Below, one piece after another: positions 1-10,448 of a stretch of DNA of 64,000 bases. Source of the DNA: Enoplosus armatus (taxonomy: Eukaryota; Chordata; Actinopteri; Centrarchiformes; Enoplosidae); assembly GCF_043641665.1 (NCBI RefSeq), contig NC_092193.1:23599883-23663882 (forward strand), written 5' to 3'. Positions within the stretch are counted from its first letter, which is position 1. Every line of letters begins with the position of its first letter. Position numbers and translations under genes: made by a program. The notes beneath the pieces were generated by a model that saw only the letters and a program-made list of their open reading frames with translations, was not told where the DNA came from and ran no database searches.

Positions 1-52
1 AAAGTATTAAACCCTTAAATTCTCATAAAACTTGATCAATTCAAAGTTTTCC

Positions 53-61
53 ACTGTGTGT

Positions 62-103
<42 letters not shown>
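53..103. repeat. (TG)n microsatellite in f3 intron 2
   Basis: About 25 TG units with one GGG interruption, lying just downstream (in the transcript) of f3 exon 2. Confidence 0.95.
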
Positions 104-104
<1 letters not shown>

Positions 105-117
105 TGGGGGAACTCAC

Positions 118-232
118 CCAGAGTACAGGACAGTGTATGTGTAGTTGGATGGTTTGGTAGTCCAGGTGAGGATGGTTTTAAAGTCCAGAGACACCCAGTG
201 TACTTGCTCAGCTTTGGGCACAAAGTTGTTAT
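118..232 (-). CDS. f3: Tissue factor, coding exon 2: start of the first fibronectin-III domain
   Basis: On the minus strand, an acceptor (TTCACTAG, ending at 233) opens an exon in phase with exon 1. It closes at a donor (CTCTGG|GTGAGT, GT at 117-116). The joined reading gives mature residues beginning DNNFVPKAEQVHWVSLDF, followed by KTILTWTTKPSNYTYTVLYS. The run DFKTILTW..KP....YTV is the N-terminal signature of tissue factor (human NFKTILEWEPKP), so the identification rests on an aligned motif, not just length. NYT is an N-glycosylation sequon. The exon is 115 nt and ends in phase 2. The remaining exons (rest of the extracellular domains, transmembrane segment, short tail) lie to the left of base 1, so the gene is only partial here because of the window edge. 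A (TG)n tract sits in the following intron at 53-103. Confidence 0.85.
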
Positions 233-840
233 CTAGTGAATGAAACGTAACGCAGTGTTACTCTCCACAACCTTCTCTTTTCATTGATATACATGTCAAC
301 TTAAATGATAAATCAGATCAAATCCCCCACCCCTCTTCTTTCTCATAAACAGACCATAATTCAAGCCGAGACCATGACAGGGAGCCAAAAGTTATAAATG
401 GTGTTCGTACAGTTTGAGATACTGAATGTCTGGCAAATCAGCGTTATCCTTGTGACATTCCATTAGGTTCTCATTGCATTATTCATAATGTCTAAAGCAG
501 CGTCACGATTGCGTAAAATGCACCATCGTGGAACATTTACTGATTACACCTGCATTTTTGAAATACCTCCAAGCCCGCAAAGTTCCATCAAACTCACGGA
601 GGTCCCTCCCTCGTCAAACGCAACCGGCCAGACTGACTACATGAACTTTTCCACTATTTGAACATCGTTTCCATGTCCAATATAAATATATAGTATATCT
701 AACGTGCATTCTTGTCCATGGTGTGCGTCCATCCAATTCTGTACCTGCAGCATTGAATAGATTTGTCACATATTTACGTATAAATGTCTATGAGCCAAAC
801 TACTTCTCTGCGGCGGTGCGGCCGCCAAGGGGTGACCAGT

Positions 841-1258
841 GGTGGCCATGGCACCTGGGACTAAAGTCTGCCCAACACAATGGAGATGAATGAACAATCC
901 ACATTATCCACATAATCCGGGGGGTTCTACTGAATAAATAGTCTCTATGAGAACTGCACAGTGAGGCCTGGAAATGGCCTTCGCCTCTGTTGTGTTGGCG
1001 TGGAGGCAGAAATCCCGCAGGTTAAGTATTTCAAAAAAAAAAAAAACCCGGTGGCCATGGCACCTGGGACTAAAGTCTGCCCAACACAATGGAGATGAAT
1101 GAACAATCCACATTATCCACATAATCCGGGGGGTTCTACTGAATAAATAGTCTCTATGAGAACTGCACAGTGAGGCCTGGAAATGGCTTTCGCCTCTGTT
1201 GTGTTGGCGTGGAGGCAGAAATCCCGCAGGTTAAGTATTTCAAAAAAAAAAAAAACCC
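841..1258. repeat. Tandem duplication, two 209-bp copies
   Basis: Copy 1 (841-1049) and copy 2 (1050-1258) both begin GGTGGCCATGGCACCTGGGA and both end in 14 A followed by CCC. I see one clear difference over 209 bp (AATGGCCTTCG versus AATGGCTTTCG), and even the A-run has the same length. This is a very recent tandem duplication, or possibly an assembly artefact of a heterozygous copy. It lies in f3 intron 1 and has no convincing coding content. Confidence 0.92.
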
Positions 1259-1698
1259 GGACACATAAAAGCGAACCCGGCAGCGCAGCTTTATATCAGA
1301 GAGATGGCTGCCTCTCCCGATAGAGGCCTACCTCTGCAAGTTCAGACAGGAATGTAGGAACCAAACTCCAAAACCGCAGAGGTACCAAGGTACAGGCTGC
1401 CATGCCAGGCAGAAAAAGTAACAAAAGAGAGTAAGCAGGTCTCAGCCTGGTCGACCCCAGAAACTTTGTCTGGCTCTGCCACTGCTTGAACGTTGTATAT
1501 ATCGGCAGTCTCGTCCCCTATGTGTTTCATAATTGTTTCTCATCACCAATCTCAATCTTTTTTCTTCTTTTTTTTTCCTTTTATGTATTATGTTTTATTG
1601 TTTCTCTTACTTGCGCAAACTAAACCTAAACTACGATCACGGGTTCAAGGGTCCATTTATTGGCCACTTTACCACATAAGGTTGTATCACGGAAATTG

Positions 1699-1699
<1 letters not shown>

Positions 1700-1739
<40 letters not shown>

Positions 1740-1742
1740 AAC
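1700..1742. repeat. (CA)n microsatellite
   Basis: Seventeen or so CA units followed by ACAAACAAACAAC, inside f3 intron 1. Confidence 0.95.
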
Positions 1743-2202
1743 AACACTGAGCAAAACATGGACAGCCTGAGGGAAGAAGCTGCTCTGTAGTCTGGTGGTG
1801 CGGCAGCAGGCCGAACAGGCTGTGGCCCGCGCGCACACCCCACGCCAGTTTGTAATTTTTCTAGTCTGGTTTGCTCTCCATCTGTAAAAGTTGACGAGAA
1901 CTTGGCACGGGAATTTCGCTCTCTTAAGAAGTACAGCCGTTGCAGAGCGTTCTTCACCAGGGTGGAGACGTGAGATGGCTTCTAGTTCTGGTAATGTTAA
2001 AAGAATGTAAATAGGAACCACATGGGGATGTTGGGACATGTTACGTAAACTTTAAACCTTACACTACACTAATAACACGAAAAAACCTAAAAAAGTTTTT
2101 TAAAAAAACCTCAGCGCGAGTCCTTATTCAACAGAATTCTTAAAAGAAAACTGAAAAGAAATCATATCCATCTATCCATCTAGACAACCATGCAGGTCTT
2201 AC

Positions 2203-2269
2203 CTGCAGTAGTGATGATCCAAGCAGACAGGCAGATTCCCAGATAAAGCAGAGTTTTCAGAGATGCCAT
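2203..2269 (-). CDS. f3: Tissue factor (coagulation factor III), coding exon 1: signal peptide
   Basis: Read on the minus strand, an ATG at 2269 opens 22 codons plus one base: Met-Ala-Ser-Leu-Lys, then a hydrophobic core (LLYLGICLSAWII) and a small-residue end (TTA). This is a classic cleavable signal peptide. The exon stops at a strong donor (GCAG|GTAAGACC; the GT is at 2202-2201), leaving phase 1. It joins in frame to the exon at 118-232, where the tissue-factor signature is found. Tissue factor is a single-pass membrane receptor of the class II cytokine-receptor fold that binds factor VII/VIIa and starts the extrinsic coagulation pathway. The signal peptide sequence alone would not identify the gene; its identity comes from the next exon. 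I chose this ATG because it directly precedes the hydrophobic core. Fish may carry two copies (f3a, f3b), and I cannot say which this is. Confidence 0.8.
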
Positions 2270-2620
2270 GTTAGAAAAAAAGCCAAAACCCTTTCTGCTC
2301 CAAATCCTGGATCTTGGTCAAACTATCTGAACCGAGGGAAGGTAGCTTGTAGGCGAGATGTCCGTTTGTGTTGGAGCCGCTCGGACTGGCTGTTGCTTCT
2401 GGCAAAAACAGGACAGAGAGTGGGGGCTGCAGATGAGGGGAACTGGGGTACTGTCAGGGGGTTCCGCCTGCTGATCCCTCCCACACGCCTGCCTCCCTGC
2501 TGAGGGAGGATTCTGCAGCGATTGGCTCGGTTTGAGACTCCTCCTTTTACCAAAGCACAGATTAAGAACATCAATGCCCTTGGGCTAACACGCAAGCACC
2601 CCCTTTAAAACTTGGACACC
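2270..2620 (-). promoter_or_regulatory. f3: Tissue factor 5' UTR and proximal promoter region (inferred)
   Basis: This is the 350 bp directly upstream of the tissue factor ATG on the minus strand. It is more GC-rich than the flanking DNA, with G/C-box-like and purine-rich stretches around 2440-2510, and a TTTTAAAG element (minus strand, about 2603-2610) that could act as a weak TATA box. The transcription start cannot be fixed from sequence alone. The call follows from the position of exon 1 rather than from a diagnostic motif. Confidence 0.4.
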
Positions 2621-3506
2621 ATCCCTTTGTGACTATCCAACGTGGAAACGCACTGGATTAAAGGGAAACATGAGCAACTCATTAGCAACAGTTACACTCA
2701 CCCTGACAAGCACCAAATGGTTGAGTCTTTCTTTGTGGGAAGGAGGCTGTCAGCATGCTGCTCGTATGTTGGGCCGTGTTTCTGTGGAAAGTAAACAGCT
2801 TTGTCCCAAGTGGTCCAGTTCAAGCTCTGCACTGGCTTTTTCACTCCCCCAGAACTTACTCATCTCCTTCTAAACCCACATAGCAACACTGGAGACTCAG
2901 CACACGCAACTACCGGACAGTATGTCACTAACAACATGAATTACAGCTGCATTCCATTCAGCTATGCCAGCTCTGCTGTTCTGGTGGTGCGCATAATGGC
3001 CCACTGACTCATTACATCACCTTAATTTAATCAGGTCATGTTGTTGAGATGAAGATCTCTTTCCCAAGACAGAGACCTGACAATAGCAGAGAGACAGAAA
3101 AAAACCCAAAACAAGCCAGACAAACAGAAACACAGTCAGACTTCACTAAATGCATTTGTCATAATTTGTAAATCCAGTTAAACGTCACAAATTGACATTC
3201 AAGTTGTTAAATCCTCCGCAATTCATTCCATTCATAAGGTGCCGAAAGTAGGAGGGAGGCAGTCTGTCCGAGTTCAGTACTTACCCGAGTTAAACAGGCC
3301 TGAGATCAGCTCTGGTGGGCAGTGGTTTTAAGCGTGAGGCGTGCTTCGCTGAGAGACCTTCGTCAGTAACGTAGAATAGAGCGTGGTTCTCTCTTCGTGT
3401 CGCCGGTGAGGACCATCAGTACGTTCCACAAAGGGTCATTTGTTGCAGGAAAAGGCTGACACATCCCATGATCACAGCCAACCCCCCCCCATCACTGACT
3501 GTATCT
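2621..3506. other. Intergenic, no gene recognised
   Basis: Unique-looking sequence upstream of f3. Short open frames at 2670-3007 have no recognisable family and no flanking splice pattern that fits f3 or the FAM110 gene. A minus-strand donor-like GTAAGTACTG near 3283 has no convincing exon attached. Confidence 0.5.
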
Positions 3507-3625
3507 GCTAAGATAAGATAAGGTAAAATAATACTTTATTAATCCCTCAGCGGGGAAATTTGCAATGTTATAGCAGCATACAGGATAGTGCAATAGAAAA
3601 ATCAAGATATAATAAATACAAACAA
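3507..3625 (-). repeat. LINE 3' tail fragment (L2-type), minus strand
   Basis: Read on the plus strand: AATACTTTATTAATCCCTCAGCGGGGAAATTTGCAA and downstream AT-rich sequence. The reverse complement matches the tail seen in the opposite orientation at 19035-19097 (AATTTCCCCTCGGGGATCAATAAAGTA). This is the widely dispersed 3' end of fish L2-like LINEs and the SINEs that borrow it. No coding part is attached. Confidence 0.7.
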
Positions 3626-4948
3626 TAAATTTACAAATTCACAGGACAGGCTTGCTTTTACTGCCTAGTGAATCTTCCTCCTCTGTGCCATAAAAAACTA
3701 TTAAAAACACACCAATGAGCAACACTGTTGCACTGTTTGAGTACGGTTTAATATAAACTACGGTGGCCAGCTGTTTCAGGAACTGGCCGAGCCTTTCCTT
3801 TCCTTATGGTTGTCCTACATGATCACCGCCGTTCATGCTCGAGTAGGTAAGGACAACAGCCAGAGCAGCGTGGGGGTTTATCACAAATCTGAAGTTTACC
3901 TGAACGTTGGCAGCTGTGAATCTAGAAAAAGTATTTAAAGCTCCAGTAATCATTAATAAACAAGGGATTAAATGAATATGTCTAATGTGAAAAGGGTTGA
4001 TCATAGTGAAGAACCCAGAGAATGATCACCAACTCTGCAGTGTCCCTTTGCTTTTTAGCCTCTTTTGGCTTGTAGTTTTGGTTTTCCCACAAACTCCGCT
4101 CCGCTAACCGTTTGCTAACTAGTTCCCCGTGGCGACCTTTTCTTGGTGGTAGTATGTCTGCGTTGCGTTTAAAGCTCATTCTGCTGCCAAGACATCTTTC
4201 GACGCAGCTATGAACAGACAGCGACGTTCCTGCGACATGACACTGGGGCCTTTCGGGTTGTAAACCTTGCCTCAGTGTTGCGCCACAAGCTCAAGCTCAC
4301 AAACATTAAACCACCAATCCACACACGAATTAACGTGACATTTAGCGGGAAACCGCAATTTTAAGCTGAGGCGAAATATTCCGAGGCAGTTGGGGCAAGC
4401 TTTTTTGGAATATCAAAGTATTGTTTTTGGTGCTGTTTATTTTCAGTCATTAACAGAAAAATGTCAAGCCATCCCGATGCTCTTTTGCATTTACGAAACA
4501 AACTGCTGCAAACTTTGTTGCCTTCTTTAGCCCTTTAGCCCACCCCCCCACCCCCCGGGACAGGAGAACAGGGAAAGGAATGTGGGACTGAAGAAACATA
4601 CTAAGTAGATATTTGCAACGCTCGCAGCTAAAGCAGTGGGTATTTCAGACTCTTGTGAGAATCAGCGATGCCAGTAATTCTGTCTGTTTAAAGTACTGGC
4701 GTCTGGGGGGGGGGGGGGGGGGGTCAGAGATCCGCAGTAAGAATGTATGATCTGTTTCGACAGATACAATGGCACTGAGCAGCTGCGTGGGAACATTTCA
4801 GCAGAGCGTCATTTAGGGGAAACCTCCTGGTAGCAATTACAAACTAACCCACGGAGACAGAATAAGACACTACGTATTACTCTACTCAGTAAAGATGACA
4901 CTAATATACAATCTATTTGCACTAACATTTTGTAGCAAACAATGCTGC
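3626..4948. other. Intergenic, no gene recognised; G homopolymer at 4705-4723
   Basis: No coding sequence or clear transposon is visible. The one striking feature is an uninterrupted run of 19 G at 4705-4723. A shorter C-rich stretch lies at 4540-4558. Confidence 0.55.
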
Positions 4949-5320
4949 CCGGATTATTTATCAGCATAATGAGGACACAACTTATGCTCATTTCCAGCTC
5001 TATATATTCATTTTGTGATTCCACTAGAGCAGCTTTGCATGATTCACAGTTCAATTCAATTTTCAAGTCAATTCAATTCAATTCAATTCAATTTTATTTA
5101 TATAGTGCCAAATCACAACAAAGTCATCTCATGACACTTTACAAATAGAGCAGGTCTAGACCGACTCTTTATAATGTCATTACAGAGACCCAACAAGTCC
5201 CACCATGAGCAAGCACTTTGGCAACAGTGGCAAGGAAAAACTTCCTTTTAAGAGGCAGAAACCTCGAGCAGAACCAGACTCTAGGTGGGCGGGCATCTGC
5301 TTTGACCGGTTGGGTTTGAA
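4949..5320 (-). repeat. Dispersed non-LTR-type repeat with (AATTC)n tail, minus strand
   Basis: Plus strand shows a pentameric TTCAA/ATTCA run (about 5050-5095), then TTTTATTTATATAGTGCCAAATCACAAC, then a body ending near the sequence for GGCAAGGAAAAACTTCC. The same body and tail occur in the opposite orientation at 42965-43165, ending ATAAATAAAATTGAATTGAA. It is a multi-copy fish retroposon tail with no coding part. The flank 4950-5060 also matches a second repeat present at 34340-34468 in inverted orientation. Confidence 0.7.
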
Positions 5321-5396
5321 AGAGAGAGAGAGGGAGAGAGATAGACGTAGAGACACAGACAGACAGACAGACAGGCAGACAAGCAGACAGGCAGAG
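5321..5396. repeat. (GA)n and (CAGA)n compound microsatellite
   Basis: GAGAGAGAGAGGGAGAGAGATAGACG followed by repeated ACAGACAGACAGACAGGCAG units. It extends directly from the preceding dispersed repeat. Confidence 0.9.
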
Positions 5397-6265
5397 ATGT
5401 ATGGCAGCACTAGCAGTAGCCATAGCAGCTATGATTATAATAATACTGGAAATATGACTGACAATAGTAGTTACAGCTGTAATAATAGCTGAGATTAATA
5501 ATAACAATAACACTTTTAATAGTAACAGAATTACGACTCAACATAAAAACGGAGCGTTAAGAGTAGTCTGAAGCCTGAGCTTTTGGCTCACAGGGATTAC
5601 TTTTACATGCGTTTGCCTCATTATTTGGCAACATTGGCAACGTTTAGTATGAATATCCGACATTTTAACATTATATATGTGACAGAAAATAAAGAAAAGC
5701 ATAATAGGTCCTCTTTAAAACCTTCATTCAAAATTCACTGCCAACATTTCCAATATAATATTTTTGAATGGTTGTGTTCAGGTGACTTACAGCTCTTACT
5801 TAGGGTTAGAGAAAGAGGTGGTCTTGATTAAATATTGAAAAAGTCAACATTGTTTTAGTAGCCTAGAGGCAAGAGAGGAGGAGGCTGTGGACCCTGGTCT
5901 CTGGTGGTCCCCTCCTTATTCCTGCTCTGGACCCAGCAGGTCCTTCAAACTACATGACAAAATACCAGCGGAGATCTGGGGCCTAGCCCTGAAATCTTTG
6001 ACTGTGTCTGGGATCACGCTTCAATCCATGAATATTTCTATATAAAATAATAATTATTGTTATTATTATTATTACTTTAAACAGATAGTTAACTGTCAAA
6101 GACAATGCCTGTCTCCTTTAACGTATTTGAAACAAATTGAAACGTATCTATCTACTTTTATGTAGTATATGATTGTATTATTATTTCTCATGCATTCATG
6201 TTTTTAGCATTAGCATTTTACTCGTGTAGTTGGTTGAGGTGGAGCTCCTCTTTAACTTTTTTTTA
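5397..6265. other. Intergenic, no gene recognised
   Basis: AT-rich sequence. The segment GCATAATAGGTCCTCTTTAAA at about 5699-5719 resembles the end of the repeat at 34340-34468. No coding sequence is supported. Confidence 0.5.
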
Positions 6266-6600
6266 TAGGGCTGCAGCTAATGATAATTTAGATTAATCTG
6301 CTGTTTTGTTTTTTTCTTGATCAATCCATTTTAGTGTTTGGTTTGTAAAACGTAAAAAAAAAAAAAAAACATATCTGAGAAACACTCATCACAGTTACCC
6401 AGAGCTCAAAGTGACGCCTCCATACAGTATGTCTTGTTTCGCCCGACCAAAAGTCTAAATCTCAACAAGTTGACTGTCATTTGAGACAGGAAAAAAAAAA
6501 AGCAGCAAATCGTCACATTTAAGAAGCTGAAACTGTGCAATGAAAAATGACAATTATTCCGTCATGATTAGTTGACTGATTACTTGAATTTGACATGCTG
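6266..6600 (+). mobile_element. hAT-like non-autonomous element (TAGGGCTGCA family)
   Basis: Starts TAGGGCTGCAGCTAATGATA and carries the internal landmark GTCTTGTTTCGCCCGACCAAA seen in related copies at about 26500, 30750 and 53516-53790 (there TTGGACAAAAGAAG). The right end has decayed: GATTAGTTGACTGATTACTTGAA is present but the terminal repeat is not. It has no coding capacity. The family assignment rests on shared sequence between copies in this window. Confidence 0.55.
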
Positions 6601-7374
6601 TAGGGTTGTTCAGTGGAGTTTCATTCACGTTCTGCTGGCCTTTTCATAGCTCTGCTTCATCTGATGTGTGGCCACCTCAACACAAACACCTGGCAAGCAG
6701 GTCATGGTCATGTGACAGGAAATTGCAGGGGGATCATCTCCAGAGATGAAGCGAATCATTCCAGCAGAGTGTGGGAGGACTTTATTAAGCAATCTGTGAG
6801 ACCTGAAATTAAACCACCCCTTGCCCTGCCTTGTGGAGCTGCTAACCCCTGAAACTATTTCAGTGAGTAAGCATTAGAGTCCCTGCATGGTCTAATGCTG
6901 GATTAGAGACACCCCCACCCTGACCAGAATTACATTTTAAAGTCAATAAAATTCACATATGTTTGTTTATTGCATTACCGTGATCAAAGTGAGGAATCTG
7001 TTTTATTGCCAGTCATAAAGCCTCTCCTGAAGGCAAACATTTGGAGGAAATGTGATTGCTTTAAAGAGTAACTACACCCTCAAACTCTGCCAGAACCCTC
7101 TCTCCCAGCATGTGAGGGGAGCAACAACGGCGGGAGGCGTGGTCGTGTGGCAAGTGGGTCAGGGGGCAGGGGGAGACTGACACTGATCAGAGGGCGTTAA
7201 CTTTCTTTTTTTTTTCTCGCAAGGTTCAGGGCTGACTTAAAGCAGCAGAGGGCGCATGGAGCCATTTTCAACCCGTGAAATGACGTGACGACTTTCATGC
7301 CTTTGGTAGGAAATGTCACTGTTTCATCACGGTGCAGTCACGTCATTTAGTTTAAAGCGGAGCTACAGTTACGT
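6601..7374. other. Intergenic, no gene recognised
   Basis: Unique-looking sequence. The 79-codon frame at 6613-6852 has no recognisable family. No splice pattern or repeat is evident. Confidence 0.5.
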
Positions 7375-7405
7375 AGCGCTTACGTAATGGAAAACAGAGG
7401 GGCTC

Positions 7406-7530
7406 AACGAGTGTATAGGATTTATTGGAGGAGTAACTGAAGCGGGGGAAGACCAGGGTGAGTGTGTGGCCGATGGCGTGGAGGCAGAGGAAGTTGAGGG
7501 CACGGCGGAGTAGCAGGTGAGCAGGCAGGC
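7406..7530 (-). mobile_element. Ty3/gypsy LTR fragment, minus strand, identical to 10275-10399
   Basis: Base-by-base comparison shows that the reverse complement of this 125-bp stretch is identical to 10275-10399, which leads directly into gypsy gag remnants. Nothing else of the retrotransposon is present here, so it is a solo or truncated LTR segment. Immediately before it lies a 25-bp sequence (7375-7399) repeated at 8527-8551. Confidence 0.8.
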
Positions 7531-10260
7531 GACTCATCCTCAGTCGTTCCTTCCTTTTCATCTCTTATTCATGGCATGCAGTGAGTTACCAGGTGCTTCT
7601 AGATCTTGATAAGTGACATTTGAAAACCAAATGCGTTCCTGATCTGACCCTGAAGCAGTACACAGAAATCTCTTCAGTGCTGAACTCCACCGAGTGCACT
7701 CCTGTGGGATTTAATTAGGGATGGCAGATTCCAAGAAATAAAGACAGGGAGTCTGGAGAAACTCCGATTTACTGCCCTCCCTATCTTTGGGTGTGGGGAA
7801 ACTCCATCAGTGATATTCATGCAAGGAATGCCAGTTTCCTGGAAGGGTGCGCTGTGTAGGAAGGCTCAGCATACTGTCTCACCAGCCCACAAATGTGTGG
7901 AAATCTAATGGCTGACCCACCCAGTGGTGTTTTCTGACGTATTTCAACTCACGCCTCTGACTCACACCCTGAATAACATGCATATGTGCCTCAGCTTCAG
8001 TTTGATTGCAGCAGACTTCATTACATGTACACACTGCTCTGAGGCACTTGGATGCTGTAGCCATGTGGTCATAAATGGGTTTCAGCTGCAGCTGGAACAT
8101 TTACATCCCAGCTGAGTTGTCGCTATCATTAGCACGTACATACTGAGTAAATCTGATGGGATTTAAAGGGAAATGACAGTTTATTACAAGTCTCATTTTT
8201 GTAGTTCTGGTGAATCATTTCTATCAGTTATACTAATACTTACCAAAATCATTTCTGAGATTAGTGCTAGCTAAAAGTGAACAAACATATTTTTACTTTT
8301 ACTGATGCTTTTTCAAGTTTGGTATATACCAGGTCTGCACTGGTACTGCTTCCAGGAAATACGCATCGCTCTCTGACACTGAAAGAGGCTCTCACCGTCC
8401 CCTGCCCACTTCAGCTTTGAGACCTGTATGTTTTACTGTTGACAACGTGTGGCAATTTTTACAACAAAACCCCAGAACATAGTCTGTATAGGAGCCGATG
8501 TGTTTTGAATGAAATGGCCGGGGCGAAGCGCTTACGTAATGGAAAACAGAGAACCTTCCTCCCCTGTGTAGTCTTTTGCTCAGCCTCTGTCACTGAGTTG
8601 AATGAAGCGGGTAAACCCAGCCATGTTTACTCAGCGCTTGTATTAGCATACATTCAGGTCACAGAGGTAACCATCAGTTCCTCAAAAAACCCAAAAGGTG
8701 AGCAGCGGTGGAGAGAGGAGAGAGCGTAAGCAGCAGCATGCAGATCGCTCCTCCTTTTTTTGTGCGGCCGCTCCGAGCCCCTCTTGTTGAAAATCTCAGG
8801 CAACCAATCATATAGGCCTATTAGGTGGGGCGTCACTAGTCACCCTGGTGACCAGGAGAAAGGAGGAGAAGCTTGTTCTGGCCGTACCCTGAGATTTATG
8901 ATATGCCCCTAGCCAGAAAAGCCCATTTGTGGGAGCAGATCGGCCAGACACTGAGACCCCGGACTCATTCAAGGGTCTCATCACAAAGCTCCGGATCTCC
9001 ACTGACCCAAGAGCAGCCTCGGACAGTTCCTATGCATGCACTCCTACCTGTATGCCAAAGACTACTAAAGATGGGGTGGATTGGATTGACATAGGTACAG
9101 CTTCCTGCACCAGTGTCAGATCAACTCTATCAATATTGGAATGTTCATATTTGAATGTAAATTTTGGCCATTCTGCAAAATACTGGATAAAATCCAGTAA
9201 CTTTTATTTATGTCCAATGCTAATCTTCTTTCTAGGATATCTGTGCATGGCAGCAAGTCTGTGACGGGGGTGAACTCGTGCACAAAAGTCACGAGCTGTC
9301 CATGAACCACACTAACCTCCACACCGGACACATTACTTCCTGCATTGGAACTGGATGTAAATTGTGAGGTGCAGAACTGTAAGACATTGAGGTAATTCCT
9401 AATTCCTTGACCTCCACATAAAGTGGTTTGGATCATCTGTTGGTTTGCTTCCAACCTGATCATCTGAATGCTCGTGTTTCTGACCTGTCAGACTTCCTTT
9501 TTAGTCATGTCTCTGTGTTCCCAGGTCTCAGAAACTGATAGGATTAAGGACAAAGCTATGAAAATAAGATCCAAGCTCATCCCAACCAACTCTGTCAATG
9601 TATATTATGTGCAGAATACCCATCACCATGAGGAAACAGTAGGTAGTAACTTTCTCAGTCCAAACCTTTTACTCACAGAGCTCATGTGAGGAGCTTCCTC
9701 TGTGTTTACATGGTTCAGGCTCACTTTGTCCCTCACATAAACAAACCAGCTGCACCAATTGACTTTGTTTTTACCAGAAATGAGCCATGGCCCCAGATTT
9801 GATCGTTTTTGACTCGTGGTCTGAACATGAAAAAAACTTCAATCGCCTACTCTGTTCTGTGCTACTCTTTTGCCCTTCCTTCGCAGCATGTTGGTGTGTA
9901 ACCTTTGATTTGAGTCCAAAATGGCTCTGGCTCACACACACACACACACACACTCAGAGTAATAAGAAACCATCTTGTGACTGCATCAGATAAACATGGC
10001 CTTAGTTGAGCCTACATTCTCCCGGAAACACAGCACTTTGTGGAGTTGTGCTGACTTCTGTCTGCCCAAAGAACGACTCATCTGTTGTATCATCAAGCTG
10101 AAACAAGGCTGTTTGTGTTTTCAAAGTTCCTGCAAAGTTGCCATATTTGAGATGTGTAAGCCATATTTATCTCATGTTTTACTGTCAAATCTGAACCTGC
10201 AGCCAGTACTTCCGGCCATCACCAGGAAGTGATGACCTATTTACCTGTATAAAATGTAGT
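7531..10260. other. Intergenic with unexplained direct repeat; no gene recognised
   Basis: Contains the second copy (8527-8551) of the 25-bp sequence AGCGCTTACGTAATGGAAAA plus CAGAG and a short (CA)n at 9931-9953. A short frame at 8873-8975 reads PYPEIYDMPLARKAHLWEQI, which faintly resembles the start of a MADF domain but has no supporting context. The 115-codon minus-strand frame at 9116-9463 has no recognisable family. Confidence 0.45.
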
Positions 10261-10274
10261 GGAATTAAAAGTTT

Positions 10275-10445
10275 GCCTGCCTGCTCACCTGCTACTCCGC
10301 CGTGCCCTCAACTTCCTCTGCCTCCACGCCATCGGCCACACACTCACCCTGGTCTTCCCCCGCTTCAGTTACTCCTCCAATAAATCCTATACACTCGTTA
10401 TCTGCCTCTTGGTTTGTGTTCTGCATTTGAGTTCACTCAGAAGCA
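10275..10445 (+). mobile_element. Ty3/gypsy LTR 3' part and leader
   Basis: Precedes the gag start codon at 10449. It contains AATAAATCCTATACACTCG, a likely LTR polyadenylation region, and ends in a short leader AGAAGCAACA before ATG. The first 125 bp are identical to the inverted copy at 7406-7530. I could not identify the LTR's 5' boundary or a clean primer-binding site. Confidence 0.65.
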
Positions 10446-10448
10446 ACA

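Larger units (their letters stand above)
233..2202 (-). other. f3: Intron 1 of tissue factor
   Basis: Bounded by the donor at 2202-2201 and the acceptor ending at 233, about 1.97 kb, phase 1. It contains a 209-bp tandem duplication (841-1258), a T-rich stretch near 1558-1580 and a (CA)n tract at about 1700-1735. Between 234 and 840 I see only unique AT-rich sequence with no coding potential. The open frames at 1626-2039 on the minus strand run through the CA repeat and have no family resemblance, so I treat them as chance. Confidence 0.7.

Noticed and set aside
1626..2039. 137- and 106-codon minus-strand frames with a Cys-Val run
   Set aside because: They read through a CA microsatellite inside f3 intron 1; no domain and no splice support.
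8873..8975. PYPEIYDMPLARKAHLWEQI as a MADF domain
   Set aside because: The first part fits the MADF pattern but the frame does not continue as a domain and nothing nearby supports a gene.
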